Assembly: GCA_041725895.1 (NCBI GenBank)
Contig: JBGRQA010000009.1
Location: forward strand, 62,001-126,000
Reading direction: 5' to 3'
DNA from: JBGRQA01 sp041725895
GTDB taxonomy: Bacteria > Bacteroidota > Bacteroidia > Bacteroidales > Marinifilaceae
DNA length: 64,000 nt
Both the position numbers and the translations under genes were made by a program. The notes beneath the pieces were generated by a model. It was not told the DNA's origin. It did not search any database and worked only from the letters and a program-made list of their open reading frames with translations. This document shows, in pieces, positions 25,704 to 35,326 of this stretch. The first letter of the stretch is position 1; every line of letters begins with the position of its first letter.

Positions 25704-25936
25704 ACAAAGAGTAGTGAAATAGCGCCCCATCCTGAACAAGTATCATATAAATAAAACAATGTTAGTAGTATTCTGATAAATAATTGATACCAAATCAAAA
25801 CAGGAAGTATTATCTTTTGGGGAGCACCTCTTTTAAGAATTATTCCAACTCGTAAAAATTCACTGGGCTTCCGTCAAGTTAATTTTAAGATCCTCCAATT
25901 TTTCCGTATTTTATCTATGGACCAAAAACAAAAACC

Positions 25937-26473
25937 ATGCAGGAAGCCAGAGTATTTATTGTAACAGGGAAAAAGGATTGCGGGAAAACCCAATTCATGG
26001 AAAATCTTTATTCCAAATTAAAAGATCAAGGATATTGCATTTCAGGAATTTTTGCACCAAAAATCACAACCCTGGAGGGAAAACCCGGTTACCGCTGGGT
26101 GCATCAACCTTCGGAACGAACCGAAAGACTGGCCGATCTGAAGCCTAGAGAAGGATGGCTAAAACAGGGAAAATTCTTTTTCTCTCCCGAAGCTTTCGAT
26201 GTAGGATTTTCCATGCTACAGGTAATGGATTCCTGTATGGTACTATTGGATGAAGTTGGAAAATTAGAACTAAGTGGTTCAGGATGGGCACGTGCGATTG
26301 ATTATCTCCTAACCCGTCCTGTGGTTCTGGTTCTCTCCATGCGTGAAACTGTGGTGGAGCGCATCCTCGATCATTGGAACATCACAAGTCTGGATGAGTT
26401 TTACCTCCCCGAAGCAAAGGTTGAGAAAGTTATACAGGAGATTATTCTTTTGGGAGAACCTGCCAAAAGATAA
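25937..26473 (+). CDS. THEP1-like nucleoside-triphosphatase (DUF265)
   Basis: This small P-loop NTPase of 178 residues has Walker A GKKDCGKT at residues 11-18 and Walker B MVLLDEVGKLEL around residue 100. The segment GFSMLQVMDSCM and the late VVLVLSMRETVVERIL match the THEP1/DUF265 family. Characterised members hydrolyse NTPs slowly and some reside near molybdenum-cofactor or metal loci. It stands alone here, so no pathway can be assigned. Confidence 0.78.
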   Translation: MQEARVFIVTGKKDCGKTQFMENLYSKLKDQGYCISGIFAPKITTLEGKPGYRWVHQPSERTERLADLKPREGWLKQGKFFFSPEAFDVGFSMLQVMDSCMVLLDEVGKLELSGSGWARAIDYLLTRPVVLVLSMRETVVERILDHWNITSLDEFYLPEAKVEKVIQEIILLGEPAKR

Positions 26474-26986
26474 CCCATAGAAATTACCTTCTTGATAATC
26501 TTTTACTAAAGTTATAATCAAAAAAAACTTTTTGGATATGAGCCAATACAAGAGAAGTTCTACATTACTGATCCTACTCACAAGCTCGCTGCATTTTCCC
26601 TGGGTGATGTATCCTATGATTTAAATGAACAAAATTCAGAGAGATATAATAAAGCTTCCCATACAGAAATTCAACAAACAGCAAAGCAAAGAGATTCGCA
26701 TCTATCAATAGATGAACCACAAGGGAGTTAATGATTACCCTTCATCATCTCTTTATAGGAAATTAGTTTCGTGCACAGATTATTCGACACTATTTCTGAA
26801 AAAATAAGATCCGGATTGCTATATCATCAACGCAGAAAGCCATGTTTACCTTATTCATCAATAGTAAATGAGAAGGTCCCAATTTTTCAAACCATCTTCC
26901 TCCTTTAAGATCTTTTAACTTGGATTCCAATCTCCCACACCTTATCTTTAGATTGATTACAAATAACAACTTAAAATCAGATTACC
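26474..26986. other. Long intergenic region without a convincing gene
   Basis: About 510 nt separate the NTPase gene from msrA. A 28-codon frame at 26538 (+) with a hydrophobic start is the only candidate and is too short to support. A TTG (26920-26922), 20 nt and TATCTTTA (26943-26950) may form the msrA promoter. Confidence 0.4.
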
Positions 26987-27637
26987 ATGAACAAGAAAAC
27001 CATATTCCATTGGCTGCTAATGGTAATGCTGCCTTTTTATTCATCTGCAATAATACCTACAGCTATGCAAGAGAATAGATTACAAAAGCCTAAAAAACAA
27101 GAAAAAAAACTGGACCAAGCCACCTTTGGTGCCGGATGTTTCTGGTGCGTGGAAGCTGTTTTTCAGGAGCTCAAGGGAGTAGAAAAAGTAATCTCAGGAT
27201 ACACAGGCGGAGAAACCCGCAACCCTAGCTATAAGGAAATCTGTACAGGCTTAACAGGGCACGCCGAGGTTTGTCGAATTACATACGACCCACAACAAAT
27301 TAGTTTTACTGAATTACTGGAAGTTTTTTGGCAAACACACGATCCCACAACTCTTAACCGACAAGGTGCCGACAGGGGCACTCAATATAGATCGGCTGTT
27401 TTTTACCACAATGAGGAACAAAAGCAACTTGCCGAAACCTATAAGAAAAAGTTAGACATTTCCGGTGCTTGGAAAAAACCAATTGTAACAGAAATTACTG
27501 CCCTGGGAACATTCTATCCAGCCGAAGAATATCACCAGGATTACTTCCAACAGAATTCACAACAACCCTATTGCACCTACGTAATCAAACCAAAAATGGA
27601 AAAATTCAGAAAGGTTTTTAGGGAAAAACTCAAATAA
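26987..27637 (+). CDS. msrA: Peptide-methionine (S)-S-oxide reductase MsrA, exported form
   Basis: MsrA reduces the S-epimer of methionine sulfoxide in oxidised proteins. The 216-residue protein carries the catalytic GCFWCVE motif (Cys51 and Cys54), the family segments SGYTGGETRNPSYKEICTG and HDPTTLNRQGADRGTQYRS, and the C-terminal EEYHQDYFQQN. A hydrophobic N-terminal extension (about residues 7-25) looks like a signal peptide, pointing to a periplasmic or membrane-tethered enzyme. It is a single gene followed by a terminator. MsrB is not fused or adjacent. Confidence 0.95.
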   Translation: MNKKTIFHWLLMVMLPFYSSAIIPTAMQENRLQKPKKQEKKLDQATFGAGCFWCVEAVFQELKGVEKVISGYTGGETRNPSYKEICTGLTGHAEVCRITYDPQQISFTELLEVFWQTHDPTTLNRQGADRGTQYRSAVFYHNEEQKQLAETYKKKLDISGAWKKPIVTEITALGTFYPAEEYHQDYFQQNSQQPYCTYVIKPKMEKFRKVFREKLK

Positions 27638-27641
27638 AACT

Positions 27642-27672
27642 AAGAAGCCCCTAAAAAAAGGGGCTTCTTTAT
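27642..27672 (+). terminator. Terminator of msrA
   Basis: AAGAAGCCCC (27642-27651) pairs with GGGGCTTCTT (27660-27669) over an 8-nt loop, then a short T-rich tail. Confidence 0.75.
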
Positions 27673-27713
27673 CTAATAGTTGTCCAAATATACAGTATCC
27701 AACTCCAGAAAAA

Positions 27714-30119
27714 CTACTCACATTTAATAGATTCTACCGGATTTTGATTTGCTGTTTTAAAAGACTGATAACTAATGGTAAAAACCGAGATAACTCCTAC
27801 TACCAGAATCGGTAAAATAAACATCCAAACGGGAATATCCATTTTTTTGGCAAAACCATTCAACCAGTTATTCAACCCCCAGTAAAATAAGGGCAGTACA
27901 ACCGCGGCAGCAATTCCCAACAGAATAATATACTCCTTGGACAACATCAAAAGAAGTCGCTGAACGCTAGCCCCCAAAACCTTTCGAACACCAATTTCTT
28001 TTCGCCGTTGGTTCGCACTAAATGCCGACAGACTCAGCAAGCCCAAAGAGGTAATTATCATCCCTAGAATGGCGAAAATCCCAAACACCTTACTAAATCT
28101 TTCATCCTCCTGATATTGGGCATCGTACGACTCATTCAGAAAATAGTAATCAAAAGGGTTGCCGGTAAAAAGCTGGTTGTATTTATCCTTAATCTGTCCC
28201 AATATTTCATTGGATGGCTTCCCTATTAACTTAACAGACAGGTAGCCATATAAGCCCGGTTGAATATGGAAAATTTCAGGCTCAAACTCCTCCTTTGGGG
28301 AACGATGAGCATAATTTCCAATCACTCCAATTATAGAGTGAAAATCACGGCCCATATGAATTCGACTTCCCACTGCATCCTCCGGCTTGGCAAAACCAAG
28401 ATGAAGTGCAGCCTTTTCATTCACAACTACAGCTCCCTTATCTGAAGGATACTCCCTGGAAAAATTTCTCCCTTTCAGGAAAGTCATTCCATACAACTCC
28501 AGAAAATCATGATCAACCCGAACCAAACGATAATTTTTACTACTGGTTGGTTCATCTCCCTCCTTGTAAATACTTCCCAAATTAGAGACAATAGCTTTTC
28601 CCGGAACAATGGAAGAATAGGCCACGCCTTGTATTTCAGGACGCCTGGTCAGCTCACTTTTAAACGCCTCACGACGCGACAACAAGGTTGAATCACCAAC
28701 CGTAGGAGTATTTAGGACAATTACATGATTTTTATCGAAACCCGGATTGGAATTCCTCATAAAATTCAATTGACGAACAACACTTAAAGTCCCGGCAATC
28801 AAAACAATTGAGATCACAAACTGAACCAAAACGAGACCTTTACGCAACAACAAACCGGTTCTACTTCCCTTAAAATCTCCTTTTAACATCTTATTCATGT
28901 CCGAAAATGTAAGTCCCCACACAGGGTACATACCAGAAACAAAAACTCCGACAAAAAGCATCCCTATCAAATTGATATACAACCAGGAATGATTCCAAAT
29001 TCTGAAATTCTCAGGAATGGCAGTCAAGTTTCTAAAAAATGGCATCAAAAGCTCCAGTAGAATCAATGAAATCCCAATTGCAATAAGATTTATAATAACC
29101 GCTTCTAATAAAAACTGTCGAATAATCTGATAACGTGTGGCCCCAACAACTTTACGAAGTCCTACTTCACGAGCCCGTCGAATATAGCTGATTGTAGATA
29201 AGTTCAGAAAATTTACCCAGGCAATCAGAATAATGAAATAAGCAATTATGAAAAGAAAATTTATGGTCTTGCTATCTCCATTAGCATCTAACTCATGCAT
29301 ATAATGGGAAGTTAAGTGTATATCCTTAACCGGTTGCAAGAAAAAGGCCATCTCCAGTTGGTACTGCTTTAGAAGATCTCCAATTTTGTCCTGTAACAAC
29401 TGGGGTATTCTTGCCTCAATCTGAGCCGGATCAGTTCCCTCTTTTAGCTGAATATAGGTATAGAAACCGCTATACAGCCACGAATGGTCAGCCCTTTGAC
29501 CGATCATCCGAATAAAAGTTGGAAATGATATTAGTAAGTCTGTTTTGCAATGTACATTTTCGGGCCGGTCTTTAAAAACCCCGGTAACTTCCAATTTTAA
29601 TCTCTGGTCGTAGCTTAGAAATTTACCTATAGGATCCTCATTCTTAAAATACTTTTTGGCAATACTTTCCGAAATCACAACTGTATTTTCTGCAACAAGG
29701 GCTTTGTCAGCATTTCCCTGAAGTAAATTATAGGATAATAATTTCAGATATTCATTTTCTGCCCAAAAGACATTTTCTTCCTGAAACACCTGTTCCCTAT
29801 AGGAGAACACTCCTTTGGCCTTATAGGATCGGGCATGGTTCAGTACTTCAGGAAAAGTTTCCTGCAAAGTACGCCCTACAGCAGGACAGGCAGATGCAAA
29901 GCGGATTTCATCTCCTTTATCCGAATAACGCTCCCATCGAACACGATAGAGATCGTCCCCTTTTTCATAAAAATTATCGTAACTTTTTTGGTAGTTAACA
30001 TACATGGAAATAAAGAGACAGGCCGTTATTCCTGTAGCCAATCCCAGAATATTTACCAGGCTGAATATTCTGTTTTTGATCAGATTGCGCAAAGCAATAA
30101 GAAAGTAATTTCGAAACAT
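27714..30119 (-). CDS. MacB/FtsX-type ABC transporter permease
   Basis: This 801-residue inner-membrane protein has the duplicated Bacteroidota layout. An N-terminal helix (KNRIFSLVNILGLATGITACLFI) is followed by a MacB periplasmic core domain and three helices of an FtsX domain, whose cytosolic face carries RRAREVGLRKVVGATR. A second periplasmic core and a second FtsX domain (QRRKEIGVRKVLGAS) follow. Such proteins work with a separate LolD/MacB-like ATPase to move lipoproteins, peptides or drugs or to transmit force; no ATPase gene is adjacent. The gene stands alone. Confidence 0.88.
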   Translation of the reverse strand: MFRNYFLIALRNLIKNRIFSLVNILGLATGITACLFISMYVNYQKSYDNFYEKGDDLYRVRWERYSDKGDEIRFASACPAVGRTLQETFPEVLNHARSYKAKGVFSYREQVFQEENVFWAENEYLKLLSYNLLQGNADKALVAENTVVISESIAKKYFKNEDPIGKFLSYDQRLKLEVTGVFKDRPENVHCKTDLLISFPTFIRMIGQRADHSWLYSGFYTYIQLKEGTDPAQIEARIPQLLQDKIGDLLKQYQLEMAFFLQPVKDIHLTSHYMHELDANGDSKTINFLFIIAYFIILIAWVNFLNLSTISYIRRAREVGLRKVVGATRYQIIRQFLLEAVIINLIAIGISLILLELLMPFFRNLTAIPENFRIWNHSWLYINLIGMLFVGVFVSGMYPVWGLTFSDMNKMLKGDFKGSRTGLLLRKGLVLVQFVISIVLIAGTLSVVRQLNFMRNSNPGFDKNHVIVLNTPTVGDSTLLSRREAFKSELTRRPEIQGVAYSSIVPGKAIVSNLGSIYKEGDEPTSSKNYRLVRVDHDFLELYGMTFLKGRNFSREYPSDKGAVVVNEKAALHLGFAKPEDAVGSRIHMGRDFHSIIGVIGNYAHRSPKEEFEPEIFHIQPGLYGYLSVKLIGKPSNEILGQIKDKYNQLFTGNPFDYYFLNESYDAQYQEDERFSKVFGIFAILGMIITSLGLLSLSAFSANQRRKEIGVRKVLGASVQRLLLMLSKEYIILLGIAAAVVLPLFYWGLNNWLNGFAKKMDIPVWMFILPILVVGVISVFTISYQSFKTANQNPVESIKCE

Positions 30120-30346
30120 AGGGTTTAGTATTGGTTTTATCGTCCCTACCTTATCAATTCATGTGCCACTTCCTTTTTGTTATTATATGTTAAGCAATTA
30201 TATTCAAAACATACTTTACAATACTTACAAAATATGTTCACTACCGAACAATTGGTGTACGATTCCGTAACAGATTTTAATCTGTACCTCTAAACCACAA
30301 ATTACAAGCAACATATATGATGTTTCAATCAAGAACCCCCAATTAT

Positions 30347-31429
30347 TTATGATTTCATCAGCTCCGCTATGGTAGCAGAACGTTGAACCTTCCCCGTAGC
30401 AGTCTCCGAAAAATTCTTGACGAAATAGATCTCCTTAGGCTGCTCATACTTTCCAAGTAATTCCTTTTGATTCGTATGGAATAATTTCATAGTTTCTTCC
30501 CCCCATACTTCATCTTCCACCACAAGAATCAACCGCTCTCCCAACTGAGCATCAGGAAGTCCGGTAAAGAAATAACGCACATTCATTATTCCGTCTATCT
30601 TTTGCTCCAACTTTTCAGGAATCAACTTCACTCCCCCACTATTTACAACATTGTCGTACCGTCCCAGCCATCGAAACTCCGTTTCCGATATCAATTCTAC
30701 GATATCGTTGGTTACAAGGGCTTTCTCTAACAGATGAGCAGCATGAATCACAAGACAGCCTCTCTCATCCAGATTGAACCGAATCTTATCCATTGCCTGA
30801 AATGATGTTTTCCGATTCTCCCCGTTCAATCTTTGCAGCGCCACATGCGAAACCGTTTCAGTCATACCATAAGTAGAGTAGCATTCCGTTTCCAGATTCA
30901 TTAAACGCAACCTCAGCGCCTCATCAACAGCACCTCCTCCTATAATCAACCGATTCACCCTGTCAAAACAGGAAGGATTCCTCATTGAATTGTATACCTG
31001 CAATGGGACCATGGCAGCAAAATCAATCTTCTCTTCAAGTCCATCAAGAGGATTTCCCCCGGGTTCTACTGCAATCAAATTTAAGCCCCAAACCATAGCC
31101 CGCACGATCATCATTTTTCCTGCAATATAGGCCGGGGAAAGACAAAGCATTGCAGTTTGCCCCGGACTAAAGTTAAAGAAACGACCGGTCAACCTAGCGG
31201 AATTGATCATGCTCTTTTTGCTCAACCGGATAGCTTTGGGTATTCCGGTTGAACCTGATGTTTTCGCTTCAATGTACTCCTCCTTATTCAACCATTCCAG
31301 GATAAAGGCGTATAGATCTCTTTCCCACTCCCGAGTGGATTCTATCATGCCTTTCCGGCAATGATCATGGATCTCTGCCAAATCATAACAAATTCCATTC
31401 AATGTGATATGAGAACAATGACACTTCAT
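30347..31429 (-). CDS. menE: o-Succinylbenzoate-CoA ligase (short form)
   Basis: MenE activates o-succinylbenzoate to its CoA thioester with ATP in menaquinone synthesis. It belongs to the acyl-adenylate-forming (ANL) family: the phosphate loop TSGSTGIPK, the ATP motif YSTYGMTETVSHVA, WLGRYDNVVNSGG and the C-terminal catalytic lysine in SETATGKVQR are visible. At 360 residues it is shorter than the usual 450-500, as is common in Bacteroidota, where the N-terminal subdomain is reduced. It follows menC by 6 nt and is last in the Mut7-C/menA/menC/menE operon. Confidence 0.9.
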   Translation of the reverse strand: MKCHCSHITLNGICYDLAEIHDHCRKGMIESTREWERDLYAFILEWLNKEEYIEAKTSGSTGIPKAIRLSKKSMINSARLTGRFFNFSPGQTAMLCLSPAYIAGKMMIVRAMVWGLNLIAVEPGGNPLDGLEEKIDFAAMVPLQVYNSMRNPSCFDRVNRLIIGGGAVDEALRLRLMNLETECYSTYGMTETVSHVALQRLNGENRKTSFQAMDKIRFNLDERGCLVIHAAHLLEKALVTNDIVELISETEFRWLGRYDNVVNSGGVKLIPEKLEQKIDGIMNVRYFFTGLPDAQLGERLILVVEDEVWGEETMKLFHTNQKELLGKYEQPKEIYFVKNFSETATGKVQRSATIAELMKS

Positions 31430-31435
31430 TTTTTT

Positions 31436-32506
31436 CTATTTGAACAGGTTCGTTTGAGTCAGAGCTTCAATATCCCAGCCTTCATTGGCTTTGAAATGCA
31501 ACATTCCTTCAGAAACCTCCAGGGGAGAAGAAATATTATTGGTATAGAGCTGACCGGTTCCCAATCCCTGAGGCATTGGGTTATTTAAGGTATGAGTCCA
31601 TTGCGCAATGGCATTTAAACCAATATTTGATTCCAATGCAGAGGTTATCCACCAGGGAATATCCCGATCCTCTGCCAAATCTATCCATTCCCGACTCCCA
31701 GCAAAACCACCAACCAAACTTGGCTTCAGAATTATGTATTGGGGACGAATGGTATCAATCAATCGCTCTTTTTCTTTTGAATCAAAAATTCCAATCAACT
31801 CCTCATCCAAAGCAATGGGCAAGGGTGTTTCAGCACATAAACGGGACATTTCATTCCACTGTCCGGCCTTAATGGGTTGTTCAATGGAATGCAGCTCCAA
31901 TTCTGCCAATCGTTTTAATTTTGCCATAGCCTCATGGGGAGCAAATGCACCATTGGCATCCACACGCAATTCAATTTGATCGGCACTAAATTCTTTACGA
32001 ATTCCTTTCAAGAGCTTTACTTCCTGCTCAAAGTCGATCGCACCAATCTTCAGTTTGATACAATTGAAACCGGCTTTTAGCTTCTCCCGAATTTGCTGCT
32101 GCATAAAATCGGCCTCCCCCATCCAAATCAATCCGTTGATATTAATGGCCTCATCTCCCTGAGTAAAAGGAGAAGGATAAAAAATACGTTGACCTTCATT
32201 CTTCAGATCGAGCAAAGCCATTTCCAAACCAAAATGAATGGATGGCCATTCCTGTAGGCCTTCCTCCAACCAGTACCAGTAATCTCCGATGTTTTCACAC
32301 ACCTCCTTTACCTTTTCCTCATAACCGGGTCGATCGTCCGCACTTAATCCTCTCAAAATTGCGCACTCTCCCAATCCTAAAACAGTTGGACTGGAATCCT
32401 CCCAAATCCTGATAAACCAGGATTCCTTCTCGGTTAACACTCCCCGACTCGTTCCGCTGGGACACTTAAAATTAAGTACGTATCGAATGGCTTCAGCTTT
32501 CAACAT
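31436..32506 (-). CDS. menC: o-Succinylbenzoate synthase
   Basis: MenC, of the enolase superfamily, dehydrates SHCHC to o-succinylbenzoate. The 356-residue protein has the capping domain then the barrel with the catalytic lysine motif CIKLKIGAID, the metal ligands in ELRVDANGAF, the SIEQP strand and ALDEELIGI, and the YIILKPSLVGGF segment. Its place between menA (22 nt upstream) and menE (6 nt downstream) supports the assignment over related dipeptide epimerases. Confidence 0.92.
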   Translation of the reverse strand: MLKAEAIRYVLNFKCPSGTSRGVLTEKESWFIRIWEDSSPTVLGLGECAILRGLSADDRPGYEEKVKEVCENIGDYWYWLEEGLQEWPSIHFGLEMALLDLKNEGQRIFYPSPFTQGDEAININGLIWMGEADFMQQQIREKLKAGFNCIKLKIGAIDFEQEVKLLKGIRKEFSADQIELRVDANGAFAPHEAMAKLKRLAELELHSIEQPIKAGQWNEMSRLCAETPLPIALDEELIGIFDSKEKERLIDTIRPQYIILKPSLVGGFAGSREWIDLAEDRDIPWWITSALESNIGLNAIAQWTHTLNNPMPQGLGTGQLYTNNISSPLEVSEGMLHFKANEGWDIEALTQTNLFK

Positions 32507-32528
32507 ATAGTAGTGATTCTATTCCTGT

Positions 32529-33431
32529 TTAAAATAACATTCCCAAACCAAAGGTTAGGGAAAATAGTAGTGTTGTAAGAGCTAATTTTTTCAATTCCGG
32601 ATCCAAATTCGCAGGTTTCTGATGCATGACCACTGTTTTCGAGTTCAATACTAAAAGAGGCAAAACCACCAGGAATATCAATTGCCATGGAGAACTCCAA
32701 TTCATTGAGGCGTATAGAAGAGCAGCAAAAAAAGCCAATACCAGAATTGTCACATGATAGATAATAGCCTTCCGGGGACCCATTTTCACTACCAGGGTTC
32801 GCTTCCCGGTCCGAGCATCATTTTCCCGATCGCGTAAATTATTCAAATTAAGAACTCCTACACTTAGCAAGCCAACCGAGGTCGCTGGCAGAAGCAAATC
32901 GAGAGGTACACTTCCGGCATGCAAAAAATACACACCCAAAACTCCCGTCAAACCAAAAAACAGAAATACGAAGATATCACCAAAACCTGAATACCCATAG
33001 GGATTTTTTCCTACGGTATAATTAATAGCCGCGCCAATGGCTGCAATACCAAGTACCAGCATAATTAAACCGCTATTCAAGTCGATGTATTTGGTTCCCT
33101 CGTAAACCAACCAAATCCCGGTAAACAAAGACAAAACCACAAATACAACTACCATCCGTTTCATATCTCGAACGGAAATAACCCCACTCTGAACAGCACG
33201 TTCCGGCCCAATACGATCGGCATTATCAGCTCCGGATAGGGAATCTCCCAGATCGTTTGCCAAATTGGATAATATTTGCAAAAACAATGTGGTTAATACA
33301 GCCAGAATGAATACAGTCCAATTAAATAAATGGTGAGCTGCAGCAATTAAACTCCCCAGAAAAATACTGGAAAGAGACAAAGGTAAAGTCCGCAAGCGAA
33401 AGGCATGTATCCATGCTTTGGTTTTACTCAT
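32529..33431 (-). CDS. menA: 1,4-Dihydroxy-2-naphthoate polyprenyltransferase
   Basis: MenA attaches the isoprenoid tail to 1,4-dihydroxy-2-naphthoate in the membrane, giving demethylmenaquinone. The UbiA-family protein has about eight or nine helices. The first Asp-rich motif is NLANDLGDSLSGADN and the second is NLRDRENDARTGKRTL. I chose the start at 33431 (MSKTKAWIHAFRLRTLPLS), giving 300 residues, because this is the standard MenA beginning; the longer frame from 33488 adds 19 unrelated residues. It is second in a four-gene operon. Confidence 0.93.
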   Translation of the reverse strand: MSKTKAWIHAFRLRTLPLSLSSIFLGSLIAAAHHLFNWTVFILAVLTTLFLQILSNLANDLGDSLSGADNADRIGPERAVQSGVISVRDMKRMVVVFVVLSLFTGIWLVYEGTKYIDLNSGLIMLVLGIAAIGAAINYTVGKNPYGYSGFGDIFVFLFFGLTGVLGVYFLHAGSVPLDLLLPATSVGLLSVGVLNLNNLRDRENDARTGKRTLVVKMGPRKAIIYHVTILVLAFFAALLYASMNWSSPWQLIFLVVLPLLVLNSKTVVMHQKPANLDPELKKLALTTLLFSLTFGLGMLF

Positions 33432-33508
33432 GACATCAAGAATTGATTCGATGAGCAAAATTAGCAAAAAACAGGAAAATTCGCACACTCAAATCTGTAG
33501 AATGGCCA

Positions 33509-34270
33509 TTACTCCTGGGGAACGGCATCCTTAAACAGCTCTCTAATCAAACGATGCATCCGTAAAAAATGACTTCCCCTCCAAAAAATTCGTTTGCAAT
33601 CGGGACAACGGAAAAATTCCTGATAGTAACGCATGGTTTGGGCATTCAACTGATCCTTCACTTCCTGTTTACTCACTTTCTCAAGCAATCCATTACATGG
33701 CAGACAACGTTTAAAAGCTTCAATTTGATCCCTCAGGTCGAAACGAATGATCACCTCCTTCAGCTGATCCCAGGGATAAGTAGCCCGAACAAAATATCCA
33801 TGACTCACACCCCCTAATTTCAGCAGACCTACATCACGAGTTAGAATTATTCGTTGCTCCTCTCCTGCGATCCGTGCAATCTCCTTGTCCTCATAATCCT
33901 CCAGGCAGAGTGCATCAAAACCACTCATTCGAAGTAAACGAGCTAGTTTTCCCAAGTGAACATCCAAGATAAATCTGGGATGAAGAAGCGGGGTTACTCT
34001 CAATTGATTAGCCGTACCAATGTTCATACTTTCGAACACAGGATAAACGGCAATTCGATCCTCCTTTCCAAGAAGAGAATCAAAACCAACCGGAACACCA
34101 TTCACCAAAATCAGGTCTACCTCAGAGTGAGGAACACCGATAGCTTCAATAGCATCTTTCACAGAAGGGGTGCCCCAGAAAGGATAGTTAAAAGTTTTCT
34201 GGCACTTGTCAGCCGGAAGAAAATCATTCAACTCGGCATAAAAACGAAATTGGGCAGTTTTTTGTGGCAT
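33509..34270 (-). CDS. Mut7-C ubiquitin-like plus Mut7-C RNase domain protein
   Basis: This 253-residue two-domain protein has an N-terminal beta-grasp (ubiquitin/MoaD-like) domain (about 1-85, ending VFESMN). The Mut7-C PIN-like domain starts at PRFILDVHLGKLARLLRMSGFD, with acidic residues in the LTRDVGLL segment. A zinc ribbon follows with CxxC pairs (CLPCNG and FRCPDCKRIFWRG). Mut7-C domains are predicted RNases acting on RNA quality control or turnover. It is the first gene of the menA/menC/menE operon, 77 nt before menA, without an obvious functional link. Confidence 0.88.
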   Translation of the reverse strand: MPQKTAQFRFYAELNDFLPADKCQKTFNYPFWGTPSVKDAIEAIGVPHSEVDLILVNGVPVGFDSLLGKEDRIAVYPVFESMNIGTANQLRVTPLLHPRFILDVHLGKLARLLRMSGFDALCLEDYEDKEIARIAGEEQRIILTRDVGLLKLGGVSHGYFVRATYPWDQLKEVIIRFDLRDQIEAFKRCLPCNGLLEKVSKQEVKDQLNAQTMRYYQEFFRCPDCKRIFWRGSHFLRMHRLIRELFKDAVPQE

Positions 34271-34695
34271 AGTATAGAGGTTTAGGGTTTCTCAAAAAAG
34301 CCACGCAAGATCCTTCATCCTGAATATTCTACTTCACTTGGTTCTTTTGGTGTTTCCCATCATTTACAACCATAATTATTTTTCGAATTGAACCATCCCC
34401 ACGAAAACTCATATTTCTGCATCGAGATTACCTACCAAAAGATTTGCGTCTTATTAAATATAAGAAAAAAATTTCTTTTTCGGAATTTCAACTTGAGAAT
34501 CATTTTAGACGATTAAAATCCCCTAACCAAAACTGTTTCGAATATCAGAAACATACAGTAGGATGATTGAGATGGTCTTGCCTACAAAAAAAGATAAATT
34601 CTCTATCTTCTTCCTTCATAATAATAACATACCACTAAAAGCAACTGATAGTATCACATGCCCCTAAAGCAAGCATCAACGATCTCTCTTAAGAA
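34271..34695. other. Intergenic region, nothing recognised
   Basis: About 425 AT-rich nt lie between the start of the Mut7-C gene and the end of the Tat-signal gene. I see no gene, strong hairpin or consensus promoter box; the Mut7-C/men operon promoter must lie at its left end but is not recognisable. Confidence 0.4.
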
Positions 34696-35055
34696 TTAAG
34701 CTTCCAAATCCGGTGTTATAGCATTTGCCAACCTCTTCGATAGCTTTATATATCTTTCTCTAAATTCCTCATGGTGGAGGCAGAGAGCTATATCCTCCTG
34801 CCAATTTTCGGCCTGAGCAGCCAATTCCATAATCCGATGCTTGTTGACTATATTATTACAATTCTTCTTTTCACTTTCTATTACTTCTACATACTGATCC
34901 ACCCATACCTCGTATTTTGAAAGAAAGTTAATCTGTTTCTCAAAATTGGACTTTCTTTCAGCAGCAGCAAACGCGTCAGCTCCAATCAATGAAGTAGCTC
35001 CAACTGCCACTCCAAAATGTTTCAAAAATTTTCTTCGTGAACTATTTTTCTCCAT
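34696..35055 (-). CDS. Small Tat-signal protein of unknown function
   Basis: This 119-residue protein begins with a twin-arginine signal (NSSRRKFLKHFGVAVGATS, cleavage near AFAAAE). The mature part of about 85 residues is helical and charged, with single cysteines in KKNCNNIV and IALCLHHEE. A Tat signal suggests export after folding, often with a cofactor. The His/Cys/Glu content and helical pattern would suit a four-helix metal-binding protein, but no family is recognised. It is monocistronic. Confidence 0.6.
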   Translation of the reverse strand: MEKNSSRRKFLKHFGVAVGATSLIGADAFAAAERKSNFEKQINFLSKYEVWVDQYVEVIESEKKNCNNIVNKHRIMELAAQAENWQEDIALCLHHEEFRERYIKLSKRLANAITPDLEA

Positions 35056-35273
35056 TTAATCGCTTTTAGGATTTATGGATCCTATTTTACTAATTGTGGT
35101 TCAAATTTACAATACTCCTTCAGAAATCACTTTATTGAGAAACAAAAAATTAATATTTAACGAAAAGAAGTTCAGTCATCAAACCAGATCTAATAGTACT
35201 GAAATCCGACTCCTGTAAATCATTCTAATCATAAGTAAAAAAGAAATAGAACACATTATTTCATAAAAACATA

Positions 35274-35281
35274 TACTTTTG
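35274..35281 (+). promoter_or_regulatory. -7 box of the threonine/serine exporter operon
   Basis: TACTTTTG in the context ATATACTTTTGCACC is a typical Bacteroidota -7 element, 46 nt before the first exporter gene. Confidence 0.6.
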
Positions 35282-35326
35282 CACCCCGAAACTACTTTCC
35301 GGAATCCTTTTTGCAGAACATAAACA

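Noticed and set aside
26538..26624. 28-codon frame with a hydrophobic start between the NTPase gene and msrA
   Set aside because: Too short, with no ribosome-binding or operon support and no resemblance to known small proteins; probably chance.
30152..30167. Possible sigma-54 promoter (TGGCAC-N5-TTGA on the minus strand) before the ABC permease gene
   Set aside because: The invariant -12 GC is replaced by GA, and no activator palindrome is nearby.
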